Both the position numbers and the translations under genes were made by a program. Shown here one piece after another: positions 12,726 to 23,943 of a DNA stretch of 64,000 nt. Source of the DNA: Seiridium cupressi (Eukaryota > Ascomycota > Sordariomycetes > Amphisphaeriales > Sporocadaceae); contig JARVKI010000043.1 of assembly GCA_036674765.1 (NCBI GenBank), positions 124,001-188,000 on the forward strand. The letters are read 5' to 3'. Within the stretch, counting starts at the first letter, position 1, and each line of letters starts with the position of its first letter. The notes under the pieces were generated by a model that did no database searches, was not told where the DNA came from, and saw only the letters and a program-made list of their open reading frames with translations.

Positions 12726-14199
12726 TATAGATTCTATAGCCCGTGGTTCTCCAGCGACGAGGCTTCGGGGGGGGAAAAAAAGTTCCCTGCATCGATAGGC
12801 ATTTGGCAAGTGATATTATTGATTTATTCTAGACGTGACGGCGTAGCGCTTTTAGCATGGTCATCGCTGAAATAAGTCCCCTACATTGGCGCCCTAGGAC
12901 TTAGCTGGTACTTACTACGGCCGTTCCGCCTCCACTGCTTCAAGCGCCGACGCACGACCCAGATCAACGACACGAGGACCGCTTCATTGCTCTGGCTTTC
13001 CTTTGACTTTGATATAGTCTGCCTACGTCATGCCCTACGTGGATCATATATCCGTTATGCCAAACGAACAGGTCATGTAGCAGATTAATATCATGCTCAG
13101 CTCACGGCGACAATTGCAGCCTCAGGGTCAGCTAATTGGGAGCCCCAAACTCAAAAAAGTGCCCGCAGCAATTGGCGGCCGCTACTAGGTCCAGGCCCTT
13201 CCATATGGCTTCTGCCAAGTCGGAAAGGGCATGTCGGTAGGTGGGCACATGATAGCCATGAATCACAACTGATCCCAGACAGCAGACGGATGCTGATATT
13301 TGCTACGGTCTCTGGGCTCGATAATCCCTTGATTGGAGTCCATTCAACATAAGTGCAACGCAGGCTGTGCGCCAGCCAATTGAGCAAAAGGTCCAAGCAT
13401 TTATAGTGGGTACCGCTTGGCCCTCAAAAGTTCCAACACCAAGGATGGCACAGAAACAGAGCCTCAGAGGCAAGATCAAGTTGAATCGGATGCAGATAGA
13501 ATATAAATGAGGTTGAGAGAAAGATTATTAAAGCGTAAACTCTTAACGATCCCAAACGGGGTTTTTCGTGATTCGATACAGCACGCCACTCACATTTATC
13601 GCAATCACCTACAATCGTGAACACCTACATTGTAAGCATCATAATGTCTCAACCCGGCCAGACCCAGCCACACGCATTAGTGCCCATTACCACGTCGAAA
13701 CCACAAAACCATACAACCCCGGAAACCCCGTCCCGCAATTCACTGGAGAGACCACTCGTGTCATATTCGGTCTGTTTCGACTCCGGTTGGCAGAATGAAT
13801 TTGGGACGGCAAATACGAGGCCCACAGCCAGTACCGCAGGGGAGTGTGGTAGCCAGCGAAAACTCGGAGCTGGCCAAGTGGACCAAAGTAGGATCTAGCC
13901 GTGAGGCTTATCTTAAATCAAGCCACTGCTGCGTCCTCAGTGAAGTTTACGGATATGAAAGTGGTGTTATCCGCACTCCGGATCGATTAAACCCGAGGTG
14001 TTGGGCACCTTGGATGGAAACAGGTGCATGGAGTAATGATGTGGGAAGACTAGATAGATTCACCCTGCGAAAGATGATTCCGAGGCGTAGGCGGCACATA
14101 TTCGCACGAGCTCGTGCTGTCTCTTGGTTTATGAACATTGTTTTTATACTATATACATAGAATAATAAGGATTTAGAGTGTAGTCTAGAGTGGTACGCC
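12726..14199. other. Intergenic spacer
   Basis: About 1.5 kb holding the Clr5 gene's promoter at its left end and the 3' region of the arabinanase at its right. Short frames around 13.6-14.1 kb show no recognisable protein family. Confidence 0.45.
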
Positions 14200-15223
14200 T
14201 TATATGGTGGGCCAACCACTCGACCAGGTGATTGCGTTCCAGCCGAACTTCTTATCGCCATCGGCATATCCGACTGTAGTGTCGACATAGTGATAGTAGA
14301 GGACAGCACCGTAGCTGGGATCAACGAAGATGCCTTGACCACCGGGACCATAGACGGTGCCGTGACTCTCGAGAACCACAGTACCACCATTCGCAGTGCA
14401 GGAGGTGCCGGTTTTGTCTGCCGTGACCTGTTAGCTATATGCGTGAGGACTCAAAACAATCGCTGGGACACTTACCGACGAATCCACCAGTAGGGCTTGT
14501 GGATCGGCAGACCATAATCTTATACTCCCCACCAGAGGCAGGCTTTGAAGAATCATAGCCACAGCACTGGCCTTCACTCCAGAACAGATAGTAGTATCCG
14601 CTGCGGTAATACATGAATCCACCCTCACGAGCAGATGTGCCAGAGGATGTGTATGAGATCTGAGTGGCAGATCCGGAATTCTTGGTTGCGCCCGAGTTGA
14701 GTTGGGTCTGGTAGATATCGCCCCAGAAAGAACCAAAGATCATGTAGGAGTTTCCATCAGCAGCAGTGATGACACTGGCATCGATGGCATTATAGTCCTT
14801 GCCAGCACTAGAGGAGACTCCGGTGGCTCCGTGGTCGGTCCAGCTCCCGTACTCCAACGTTGTGGATGTCGCATATCCGATAGCGCTGCTCTGAGATCCG
14901 AATGAGGAGACCGAGTAGTAAAGGTGGTATGTGTCGTCGATAAGCAGGACATCGGGGGCCCAGAGATCATCGTTTCCAGTGAGGTCAATCGAGGAGCCGG
15001 AAGGAATGGCCGAACCATCAAGCGTCCAAGGGCCGGATAGCGAAGAGGCACTATAGATACCAATCTTGCTGCCGGTACTAAAGCGAAAGTAGGTACCATC
15101 GCTACGACGAGCTACGGCAGGATCGTGTGTCCAACATTCGCCAGAGCAAGCGCCGGGGTTGGCATAGGCGGCGACCGTGGTGATGAGAGCCGTGGAGGCG
15201 ACGATCAAGGTTGAGGGAAACAT
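14200..15223 (-). CDS. abnA: Secreted endo-1,5-alpha-L-arabinanase, GH43
   Basis: Exon 1 is 15223-14476, exon 2 is 14417-14200; the intron (14418-14475) has GTAAGT and CAG ends and a GCTAAC branch site. The spliced product is 321 residues, the size of the well-known Aspergillus AbnA. A signal peptide occupies about residues 1-19 ([20 protein letters not shown]). The three acidic residues expected of GH43 arabinanases are visible: Asp34 in WTHDPAV, Asp148 in YNAIDAS and Glu200 in [10 protein letters not shown]. The enzyme hydrolyses the alpha-1,5-linked arabinan side chains of pectin outside the cell. The acceptor choice is supported because it gives GGFVDKTGTSC, the expected sequence; the upstream CAG would shift the frame. 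The C-terminus ends in [15 protein letters not shown]. Confidence 0.92.
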
Positions 15224-17063
15224 GGTGCCGGCACCGTGGAAAGGAATGTCAATATTGAAAGCGAATGTAGTAACGAGTGTAGTTCCGGACTGGGCTGCCG
15301 AAACAACGCTCCATGTCGATGCTGTGGGCTTGGATAAGCTTAAGTATGAATATCATCGACAGATCGGGAGGCGGAAGCATACGTTCACTGTCAAATTAAG
15401 GCATCCCCAACCCGTTCTGCAGAGCCTCCTGGCCCTCTGCGTATCCATCACCATCAGACGGTCCCAAGGCCGTGGGCCGCTGTTGGCTGCTGTATCAACC
15501 AGTCGGCAGCCATGGAGGTGACCCGAGGGAGGAGCTGACAAGGCAAGGGCAGTTGGCGCTGTCGCCAAAATATTAAAATTGCTATGGGTCTGACAGAAAC
15601 GGTGTGATTTCGCGTCCCGTCATTGGTGGGGTCTGGCCCAATTGTCCCAATATGGAAGGGAAACAATTTATTTGGCGCTGATCGTGGGGTACTCGGAGTG
15701 TTTCATGCTAGGGCTGCATTCCTTCGACTCCATATTCGCAGGATGCTGCGGCTCAAGTGGGTCGGCGAGAATGTCCCTGGCAAGGCCTGGTCCCTACTTC
15801 GAATCCGCTTCGCGTGCTACTACCATTTTGCATTACGCGGCTGGCGGTCGTTCATGTCGGACTTCTGACTATCAGTCTTGCTTTTCGCGCGGGTCAGCTG
15901 CCTCCGAGTTTCTTGGCGCCCAGCAAAGTCATGCGAGGGGCGTCGTCTCTAATAGATGAGAGTTTGTGAGGTATTCCTCTTGCGATCTAGCAGCTGGAGG
16001 GAAAGATGCACACTGTCCACAAATTTCGGCAAAATTTGAACGAATATCAATAATCAAAGTCGAGGAAAGATCGTGAAATTCTCAACTCTGTGTATAAATT
16101 AATAGTTTTATATCTTATGAGCCAGTAATTTTGAAAGATTCTATTTCCGTTGCGTTGTTGAGTTATATACCCGCGAAAGCAGTGCGGCTTAGAGAACTGT
16201 GCATCTTTCCGTGCTGACCTCCTGGCAGGTATTGAGTAAAAAGCTTGTAGAGTCTCCAGTAGCCATACACTGTGTCGTGCTGGTGGCGATTAATCTGAAT
16301 CATCGACTTTGATTCATCGATAGAGTTTCGTATTGCACGAGGCGCTAAGCATCGATCTGAACGAGACAGTATATAGCACCAGCAGTCGAGTTACCATATC
16401 TAAACGGTGAAATTATAGGTTATCCATCGCACCAATGAGCCCATTCTCAAGCGCTATCAGTATCTTATATAGGATTTCGCCACAGCGCACTGACTTCAAG
16501 CCCTGTTACCATGCGTAACCACGACAACAACCTAGACACCACACACCAGAACTAGACGTTATGGTCGGATATTCAAGACCCCATTAGTATGCAAAGCCCA
16601 CCATATCTCATCAGCAATAGTGCGACGGCAGCAGGCCCTTCGAGATCCAGCATAGCTACCTTGAGCGGGAATTTGAGGAGGTGACGGCTTTGATGTGCTT
16701 GCGCCACTTCGACTGCGACACTAGGTACCAGGGACTTGATTCAATTTGCGCATGAGAAAATTTAAAGACATTCATTTATTTCATCTCTATTCGGCGGAGC
16801 GTCCAGTCATAGAATACAGTGTAAGCAGCCACTGCTGTTCTTGAATGCTTCTCACTCCAATCCATCTTTCAGATCGTGGCCCAGGATCCCTCAATACCGT
16901 GACAGCATGCCTACTCTGTATATTCAAGCGATATGTGCATAACATGATAGCACCGTGGTCGTATATTCCACGCTGAACCAGCATGGTATCCGCGGCTTCC
17001 GTACTCGCTAGTCTAGATTTGGCTACTCTCAATAACCTTGTTCATCCTTAGAGCCATCTACTG
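15224..17063. other. Intergenic spacer
   Basis: About 1.8 kb containing the arabinanase promoter. The section at 16.0-16.4 kb is visibly AT-rich. No gene, RNA or repeat family could be recognised. Confidence 0.45.
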
Positions 17064-18368
17064 TCATGCTGCTGCTGGCGCGGGTTTTGCTTGAGCCGCA
17101 CCCGCTGCCGCATCACCTAATGGTTGCTGAGGATTAGCGGGAGGAGCTGCCGCCTGAAATCCATTAAAGCCGGGGCCCATTGGCTCGGGCTTAGGCTCCG
17201 CTAGCTTTTGTTGTTGTTCCTCTGATGACATCTTGTCGAAAGCTGCGACGTTCTCATCCCAAGTCCTGACGCAGTCGAGGTTCCAATTGCATCGCTCGAC
17301 TTCGCCATATACAGGGTGAGAATACCTTGTGTGTTTACTGGGCCAGTTAGATGCGTGGTAATGATGCTTCACCAGAGCACCTCGACTGTTGTGGTTTCCA
17401 GAGTCCGAGTGCCCTTGACCAGCTGCAAAGCTCTCGACATTCAGCACGAGGATGCGACTCACAATCTTAGACTCGTCAAGGTCGTGAAAGTCGTTCCATG
17501 TTATCTTCTTTCCGCTGCTTCGCTCATTCATCTCTGATAGAACGGCAGCAGTAAATGCTGAAGGTCCAGTACCGCTAATGACCTCGTCAAAGGTGAGAAC
17601 GATGTCGCCAACGGCAACTTTCTGTTCATATGCGATATCGTTCAACCAATCCATAATATTCTCGACTAGCCTCATCATGACGGGTTGCCTGGGTTTGGCC
17701 ATAAATGTCCACTGGCAGAATGATTGAGACTTCTTGCCAAGAATGGGATGGTCTTTGAAATCCGGCTGGTCAATCTCGACGCTGATAACCAGGTCTATCT
17801 CAGATTCGTCGTATCTTTCGGGGATGAATCTATGGATTGGACGAAGATCTTCGACGTCGATGTCTGAGTATACCCCTCCCTCGACATACATGACGAGATA
17901 CCTCAGTAAGTCTGCCTTGATGATGGTAATATCGACAGTGCGGTACATCTCGACAATGTCAGGCCGGTCAAAACCATCCGGGCCGTATTTTTCTTCCACG
18001 TAGCTCAAGGCGTTATCATCCGTCAAGACCTCGTATCTATAACCTGGGTTCTTTGTCACCCACGTCTTGGCCGTATCTGAATCCCTCTGTTCCATCGTGA
18101 AAGGACCAGCCATCCATGTTTGCCATATCTTCTTGGGGAACACGTTCCCTTCGTGTGCTCTGTCATGTTTATGCTTCGCCGCATTCCTCTTGAACACGTT
18201 TGGTCTCGATCGTGAGGGCAGGATATCAGCGTTGAGTAGTAAGAGAAGCAGGCACAGACAGACGGCGTATATAGGGATCAGTCTGCGTATCTGCGTAGGT
18301 ACTCGATTCCTCCATTTCGCCGTGCCAGCCGCCAGTCGCGGCGACAGAGGTGTTAATGGGGAGTTCAT
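17064..18368 (-). CDS. Och1-like alpha-1,6-mannosyltransferase, GT32
   Basis: A single-exon gene of 434 residues starting at the ATG at 18368 (MNSPLTPLSPRL). It is a type II membrane protein: a short basic N-terminus, one transmembrane segment at about 31-47 (IPIYAVCLCLLLLLLN), then a lumenal catalytic region. The GT32 signature is clear: FPKKIWQTW near 77-85, KADLLRYLVMYVEGGVYSDID near 151-171 with the metal-binding DxD at Asp169/Asp171, and a histidine-rich segment VKHHYHASNW. Och1-type enzymes add the first alpha-1,6-mannose of outer-chain N-glycans in the Golgi; several paralogues exist in moulds, so the exact acceptor is unknown. The last 45 residues are rich in Pro, Ala and Gln and are probably disordered. 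Confidence 0.88.
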   Translation of the reverse strand: MNSPLTPLSPRLAAGTAKWRNRVPTQIRRLIPIYAVCLCLLLLLLNADILPSRSRPNVFKRNAAKHKHDRAHEGNVFPKKIWQTWMAGPFTMEQRDSDTAKTWVTKNPGYRYEVLTDDNALSYVEEKYGPDGFDRPDIVEMYRTVDITIIKADLLRYLVMYVEGGVYSDIDVEDLRPIHRFIPERYDESEIDLVISVEIDQPDFKDHPILGKKSQSFCQWTFMAKPRQPVMMRLVENIMDWLNDIAYEQKVAVGDIVLTFDEVISGTGPSAFTAAVLSEMNERSSGKKITWNDFHDLDESKIVSRILVLNVESFAAGQGHSDSGNHNSRGALVKHHYHASNWPSKHTRYSHPVYGEVERCNWNLDCVRTWDENVAAFDKMSSEEQQQKLAEPKPEPMGPGFNGFQAAAPPANPQQPLGDAAAGAAQAKPAPAAA

Positions 18369-19428
18369 GTTCAGGAGGGATGAATGATGAGTGAACAACT
18401 TGTTAAGGAAGAGAGTTTATAGCCAATCTCGAGAAGTAGGGATTTGCAAGGCGATGTCGCCTTCGGGATCTACCCGATGCGATGATACGTGTGTTGTATT
18501 CAGATGCAGGTTGGCTCGATTTCTGGTAACAAAGACTCGACTGAGCTGTTGTAACGACGAGTACAGGACATTCAATAGTACGTCGTGCCGACGACCCACC
18601 GACTAGAAGAACGGTTGTTAGGGAGGGGCAATCACCTGCTATTTCAGTCAAGGATTAGTCTAGTTTTTCGGAGTCTGTATTGACAGTTGCGTGTGCAGTT
18701 CTCGACTAGACTACAAAGATCTACCTCTGCGCCTGCGTTCCCGCGTAGTACGAATATTACATGGATTATCTGTACTAGGGCCCGGCCGTATAGTTGGAGC
18801 AGCCAATCGGCAATCCACGTTCAGGGGTATTCACTGCCGATCATCCTGGGGTTTGCTTTCGCGAGTCCAGGGAAAGACCGCTGGTCGGGGTAGCCACACG
18901 CGACCCTACCTCGCAATCATTCACATGCTGCCGAGAGCTTGCATACGACCATTTGGCTCTCGCTAACCAGGAAGCGAAACTCTACCACGAGATGGTTCCG
19001 TCAATAAGGAGCCGCACGGTAGTGCACGATGCAACCATGAGCGTCATTGCGAACCCGGCTTTGATCTCCCCCAAGCTTCTTGCCAAGCCTATTGTGCACC
19101 CCGGAGGCACCATTACCCCAGACTTCATTTAAACAGCGGCCAATCGACCAGGTAATTTCCACCACCCCACAGAATCCCCGCATAGATCTGCTTTGGCCTC
19201 GGAATCTCAAAAGCACTAGCGAGTGTATCCCTTCCCGAAAGCTTGTGAAAGAGAAGATACCCAAACCGTCACGAATTATTCCGCGGCTCAAATCTCCTTG
19301 CATGACGTTTCTTTGGCACGAGCCCACTCGTACTACCTTGGCGCAATTGGAGATATTACACTACGGATTTGCACAGATGAGGCACAACGGCAGTTAGTAA
19401 GTTTGATGTTAGGGCATTCGTGGTGCAA
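18369..19428. other. Divergent intergenic region
   Basis: About 1.06 kb between two genes that point away from each other, so it carries the promoters of both the GT32 gene and the acyltransferase gene. No separate gene is seen. Confidence 0.45.
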
Positions 19429-21075
19429 ATGGATTCCAGTAAAGAACCCGCTGCCACCGCACAAGAACTGAAATCGACCAAGGCTTTGCCTACCTCCAAA
19501 AATCTTGGCAAACAGCAGCTTGTTGAGTTCTCACCTTTGATGGAAACCATCTCCTTAGCAGACATGTCTGAGTCCAAGCGCGAGGGACTACTGAATCCTG
19601 GACTGATGGAGGCTGGATCTCCTTCCTGGAAGACTGCCCGGACGCCGATATCAGAGCTACGGTTCAGAAAAAGGCAATCAATCCACTTCGTGACCGCCGT
19701 GCTTAAGCGCATCATTTCACCCTTCTGGCCGAAGCCAGCCGTCCAACCCGACAAGCTCAGACGAACAGCCTATTTGGATGGTCTCAGAGGGTTGGCGTCT
19801 TTCATCGTCTATTGGCATCACCATGAATTATGGGCGCATAGAGCGACGGACCAAAATCGACTTCTGGAAAACAGCTTCGGATACGAAGGCAACCACCACT
19901 TGGCAACCTTTCCGTTCGTGCGGAACTTTTTCAATGGGGGCCATTACGCAGTTGCGACATTCTTTGTCATATCAGGATATGCGCTATCAAGCAAACCCCT
20001 ACGACTAATTCATGAGGGGGAACCTACAAAGCTGAGCGATAACATCGCATCCGCACTTTTTAGAAGATGGTTCCGCCTTTGGATCCCTGTGATAATCGTT
20101 ACCTTCATCTACATCAGCTCCTGGCATGCTCTGGGGCTGTGGATGGAGAATGCTACGCCGAAGGACAACTGGCGCCAAGAAGTGTGGGAATGGTACGCCA
20201 GTGTGAAGAACTTCAGCTACCCTTTCGGCAATGACCGTCAATGGCTATCGTATGACCTTCCTTTGTGGTCAATCCCCGTCGAGATGAAAGGGTCTATTAT
20301 CACCTACACAACCTTGATGGCGCTCTCGAGAGCAACTCAGAAAGCTCGACTATGGTGCCAAGTGGCCTTGATCTTCTACTTCATGTATATTGCAGATGGT
20401 TATTACGGTGCCATGTTCATATCAGGCATGCTACTCTGCGATCTAGACCTGCTTGCCGAGAAGCGACAGCTGCCTCACTTTTTGACAAGACTGGACTCGG
20501 TGAAGGTCTTCATTTTCTACCATCTCTTGGTTTTCAGTATGTACCTTGGGGGCGTTCCAGAATGCGACTCTACGGATATTGCAAATTTGAGGAAGCAGAG
20601 AGGGTGGTACTATCTGTCACTGTTCAAGCCACAGGCAGTCTTTGAGTACAAATGGTTCTACTTGTTCTGGGCTGCTGTGATGCTAGTCGCGGCGGTACCG
20701 AGGATCAAGTGGCTAAAAGTGTTCTTCGAGACGCGATTTTGTCAGTATCTTGGTCGCATCTCTTACGCTCTATACCTAGTTCATGCCCCAATTCTATGGA
20801 CGATTGGCGACCGCCTTTATACGGCGGTTGGATGGCACACTGGAGGGCAGCTACAAAATCTGAGCAGCTGGGTTGACAAGATGCCACTCCCCAAGACCGG
20901 TCCTCTGGGGTTGGAGGTGGCTTTCTTATTACCACAGATCGTACTTCTTCCCATCACGATATGGGCCGCTGAGATTGTCACGAGATTCATCGACGAGCCA
21001 AGCGTCAAGTTCACGCAGTGGCTGTACGCGCAGGTCCTCCCAAGCGCGCCCAACAGAAACGCATCAGCCAGATGA
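19429..21075 (+). CDS. Acyltransferase family 3 integral membrane protein
   Basis: A single-exon gene of 548 residues; the start is the ATG at 19429 (MDSSKEPAATAQ). After a cytosolic N-terminus of about 100 residues comes the acyltransferase-3 signature YLDGLRGLASFIVYWHHHELW, with the histidine implicated in acyl transfer, then GGHYAVATFFVISGYALSSK, LWSIPVEMKGS and at least eight hydrophobic segments, ending with YLGRISYALYLVHAPILW and FIDEPSVKFTQWL. Members of this family move acyl groups onto sugars, sterols, lipids or secondary metabolites across membranes. In fungi many are uncharacterised, and nothing nearby fixes the substrate. It converges with the permease gene 123 bases downstream. 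Confidence 0.88.
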   Translation: MDSSKEPAATAQELKSTKALPTSKNLGKQQLVEFSPLMETISLADMSESKREGLLNPGLMEAGSPSWKTARTPISELRFRKRQSIHFVTAVLKRIISPFWPKPAVQPDKLRRTAYLDGLRGLASFIVYWHHHELWAHRATDQNRLLENSFGYEGNHHLATFPFVRNFFNGGHYAVATFFVISGYALSSKPLRLIHEGEPTKLSDNIASALFRRWFRLWIPVIIVTFIYISSWHALGLWMENATPKDNWRQEVWEWYASVKNFSYPFGNDRQWLSYDLPLWSIPVEMKGSIITYTTLMALSRATQKARLWCQVALIFYFMYIADGYYGAMFISGMLLCDLDLLAEKRQLPHFLTRLDSVKVFIFYHLLVFSMYLGGVPECDSTDIANLRKQRGWYYLSLFKPQAVFEYKWFYLFWAAVMLVAAVPRIKWLKVFFETRFCQYLGRISYALYLVHAPILWTIGDRLYTAVGWHTGGQLQNLSSWVDKMPLPKTGPLGLEVAFLLPQIVLLPITIWAAEIVTRFIDEPSVKFTQWLYAQVLPSAPNRNASAR

Positions 21076-21198
21076 ACAAATGGCCTTTGAAGACTAGCTA
21101 GGACATGCGTCAACTTAGTTGAGCATTCACTGCCTACCAAGAGGACACGATCAGATCGTTATAACCGCGCTGTTCCCAACAAACTCGGAGATATTGCA

Positions 21199-23409
21199 TC
21201 ACATAATAGCGATTGATCCTCGCACGGGCTCAACTGCTCCCGCCAATTTGTTATCAAGCTCTTTCTCCGTCTCGCTCTCTGATGGGTGGGCTTCTGACGG
21301 GGGTATTTCAGCTTCCAGCTGTGCTTCCTGTCGCAGCTGGCGCTTGTGCATGTAATCAGTAACCACTTGAAAGCAATGTCAGCTCTGGCACTCGTGTAGT
21401 GGAAAAGTCATTTCACTTACGAACAAGTACAATGGCGACAAGAGCAAAAGCTAGAATGGATGGGAACCCATTCGCGTATTTGGGCGCTGTGGTTTGGGGG
21501 AAGATCAAGATTGGCAGGAATGAGTCTACGGCAATTAGTATGAGTGCTATCGTTTTAAGCTATCTGATATTCGTGATAGGCACTTACTTGTTGCGTAAAA
21601 GAGACCGTTCATGCTAGATACCGTCAATGCACGTTCTTCGGCATGCCCGTTATTGATCTCGTTCGCCCAGGTCTACCAGACGTGTCAGTATAGTTCACGG
21701 CAGCCTAGCAATGCATTGAAGTCACATACCCATGCCACAGCGGTCACGTAGCCACCTGCGCACAGAAAGAATCCGGCGACCTTGGGTGCATCTGCTTCGG
21801 GCCACGCGGTTAAGATAGCGGACCCAATGACAGTCGTGCAGAGCTAAGAGCAGTCAGCCATCTGGATCGCGAGCGTTGTACACATGAAAAGGGTAGGTTC
21901 AGACGTACTAATGGTCCTACCATCCAGTAGGATCGATTGCGGCACATATCTGACATCATGCCCCAAGTGAAATCGGTTACCATTGACACAATATTTGCGC
22001 ATGCTGGAATGACATTTCGCATGGCAACCGAGTAGCCTGCGCTTTCTGGGGAGGATTACTATGACACTCCGTGATGAACCAACGATAATTCACTTACTGA
22101 GATATATCGAGAAGTACTGATTCGCTTGGCAACTATTGCCGTACTATTCAAATAGTCAGCACATGTCGCTTTGCCTTTGGCTTAGGGAAACTCACGAATA
22201 TGTACATTAGGCAAAGCACCCACCACCTCCAGTTACCAAGCATTCGCTTGACCAGAGCAAAGTCCAACTTGCCGGTAACGTCGACTTTTCCTTGATTGGC
22301 TGCTCGTCGCATAGCAATTTCCTTGTCTGCTTCGGTTATGTACCATGCCTTGGTATTGTGTGGGTAGTCAGGCAGGAGAAACCACACGGAAACAGCAACG
22401 GGAAGAGACATGCAGCCGCAGACTAGCTCTCGTCAGTATGCAGTTGATGGTAACTCAATAGATGGACGAAGCTTACCGACATATAGCCATCTCCACCCTG
22501 CGAGGCCCAGATGTCCATCTAGCGTTTCGTAGATGCCCGCCGCCAGGAAGCCCGATGTAGCAGACCCGAAGAAGCCGGTGATGTGCCAGATGGCAATTCG
22601 TTTAGCAAGTTCCGACTTGTTGTACCATGACCCGAGGAGGAAGATAATGATTGGACTGAACCCTGACTCGAATATGCCGATCATGAATCGGAAGGCGTAC
22701 ATGTCATTACTGTTTCTAGCAGCAGCTTGTGCAAATCTTGTTGGAACCCTGTCAGCCAAGTTGCAAAGGAGGCATGAGGGGATTACTCACGTGAAGATGG
22801 TCCAACCAATCTCGCATATCACCAGACAGATTCGGGGTCGGATCTTCAGAGCGATTGCATTTGCTGGAATCTGTATGATAGCAAAGGCGATTGTGTAGCA
22901 CACTGTAAATGTTAATGTGGAATCTTGTATTTTGGTATACCCGTGGTAACTGACTTTGCATATAAGTGTACTCATTGGCCTCGATGTCCAGGTCTTCCTT
23001 CATACCGCTCACGTCTAGAGAAGATTAATCCCGGCACTATTCAGTCGAATGATGAAGACCTACAAGCATTAGAAAGATTACTCTGATCAATGTATTTCAT
23101 CCACTGTCTCAAGTTAGCTGCCGATCTTGCCGCATGCGAACAGGACTTACCCATCCAAGAGTGGCACAGATGAGGATACCAAAGTCGAGCTTTCGAACAA
23201 GCGCACGCTCCTGATTGAAGTTAGAATCTGCCAACACAACATATAATCGTGAATCATCATACCTCGGGGCTCTTAAGGTGCTGGTCAGAGTCCCAAAGAT
23301 GATATAATATCTTCTTTCCCCATGAAACCTTCTCCGGTGGTACATATTCCCCTTCCCCAACAGTGACCGTGGCCACCTCTTGGGTAGTGTCATGCTTATC
23401 GGACGTCAT
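21199..23409 (-). CDS. Dal5-family MFS permease (anion:cation symporter type)
   Basis: Thirteen exons on the minus strand: 23409-23263, 23210-23151, 23103-23064, 23014-22955, 22902-22791, 22748-22477, 22422-22196, 22143-22098, 22045-21909, 21843-21730, 21672-21588, 21525-21421, 21365-21199. The exons sum to 1572 bases, giving 523 residues in one frame, and all introns are GT...AG. The last acceptor is AAG. The protein has the Dal5/allantoate permease pattern: a polar N-terminus, ERALVRKLDFGILICATLGW, KYIDQSNLSNAYVSGMKEDL, FMIGIFESGF, GWRWLYVVCG, a long loop after FLLPDYPHNTKAWYI, and WANEINNGHAEERALTVSSM. Such carriers import allantoate, nicotinate, pantothenate, sugar acids or similar organic anions. 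It is head to head with an HpcH/HpaI aldolase, which suggests an acid that the aldolase cleaves. Confidence 0.92.
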
Positions 23410-23943
23410 GGTTGATTGTTTCACAAGCGATGGCAAGTTTCATCAGATGGGTGAAATTAACCGTGTTCATGCTGAGGACCATGGTGGTTATTAAACGTCC
23501 CATCAACTCGTGGTGCATACGTCGTCGAACTTGGCATCCAAGATAAGGGGCCGGGCTCCCTCTTCCGGTGCACCATAGCAAATCCGCGTCTAATCGGCCA
23601 GTGGTATCTTAACCGAGCAGCTACCGTATTGAATTGACAGTTTGAAAGTAAAAGGTGGCATTGTGCTGGAAGGCGATTCGGGCTCTCGAAGCCGATGATA
23701 AGGCGAATCGGGGTCTAATTCGGAGATCGGGCCAAGCACCGATGGGTTGATGCCAAGGGGGGTTGCTCCACACCTAGATCAGATAAGTTCAGCAATTTGA
23801 AATCGACTACCGGGCTATGTGCGACGTTAGCTACCCATGTAATCTCCAAGTTTATCCTGTATGATCATTTTCAGGTCGGAAATACGAAATATTTTACGAT
23901 CGAACCTACTTTGGTTACGAAAGCTCTATACCTCACCAGAACA
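23410..23943. promoter_or_regulatory. Shared divergent promoter of permease and aldolase
   Basis: The 534 bases between the start codons of the Dal5-family permease (minus) and the aldolase (plus). Both genes must use this interval, which makes common regulation likely. No specific binding site can be assigned by eye. Confidence 0.55.
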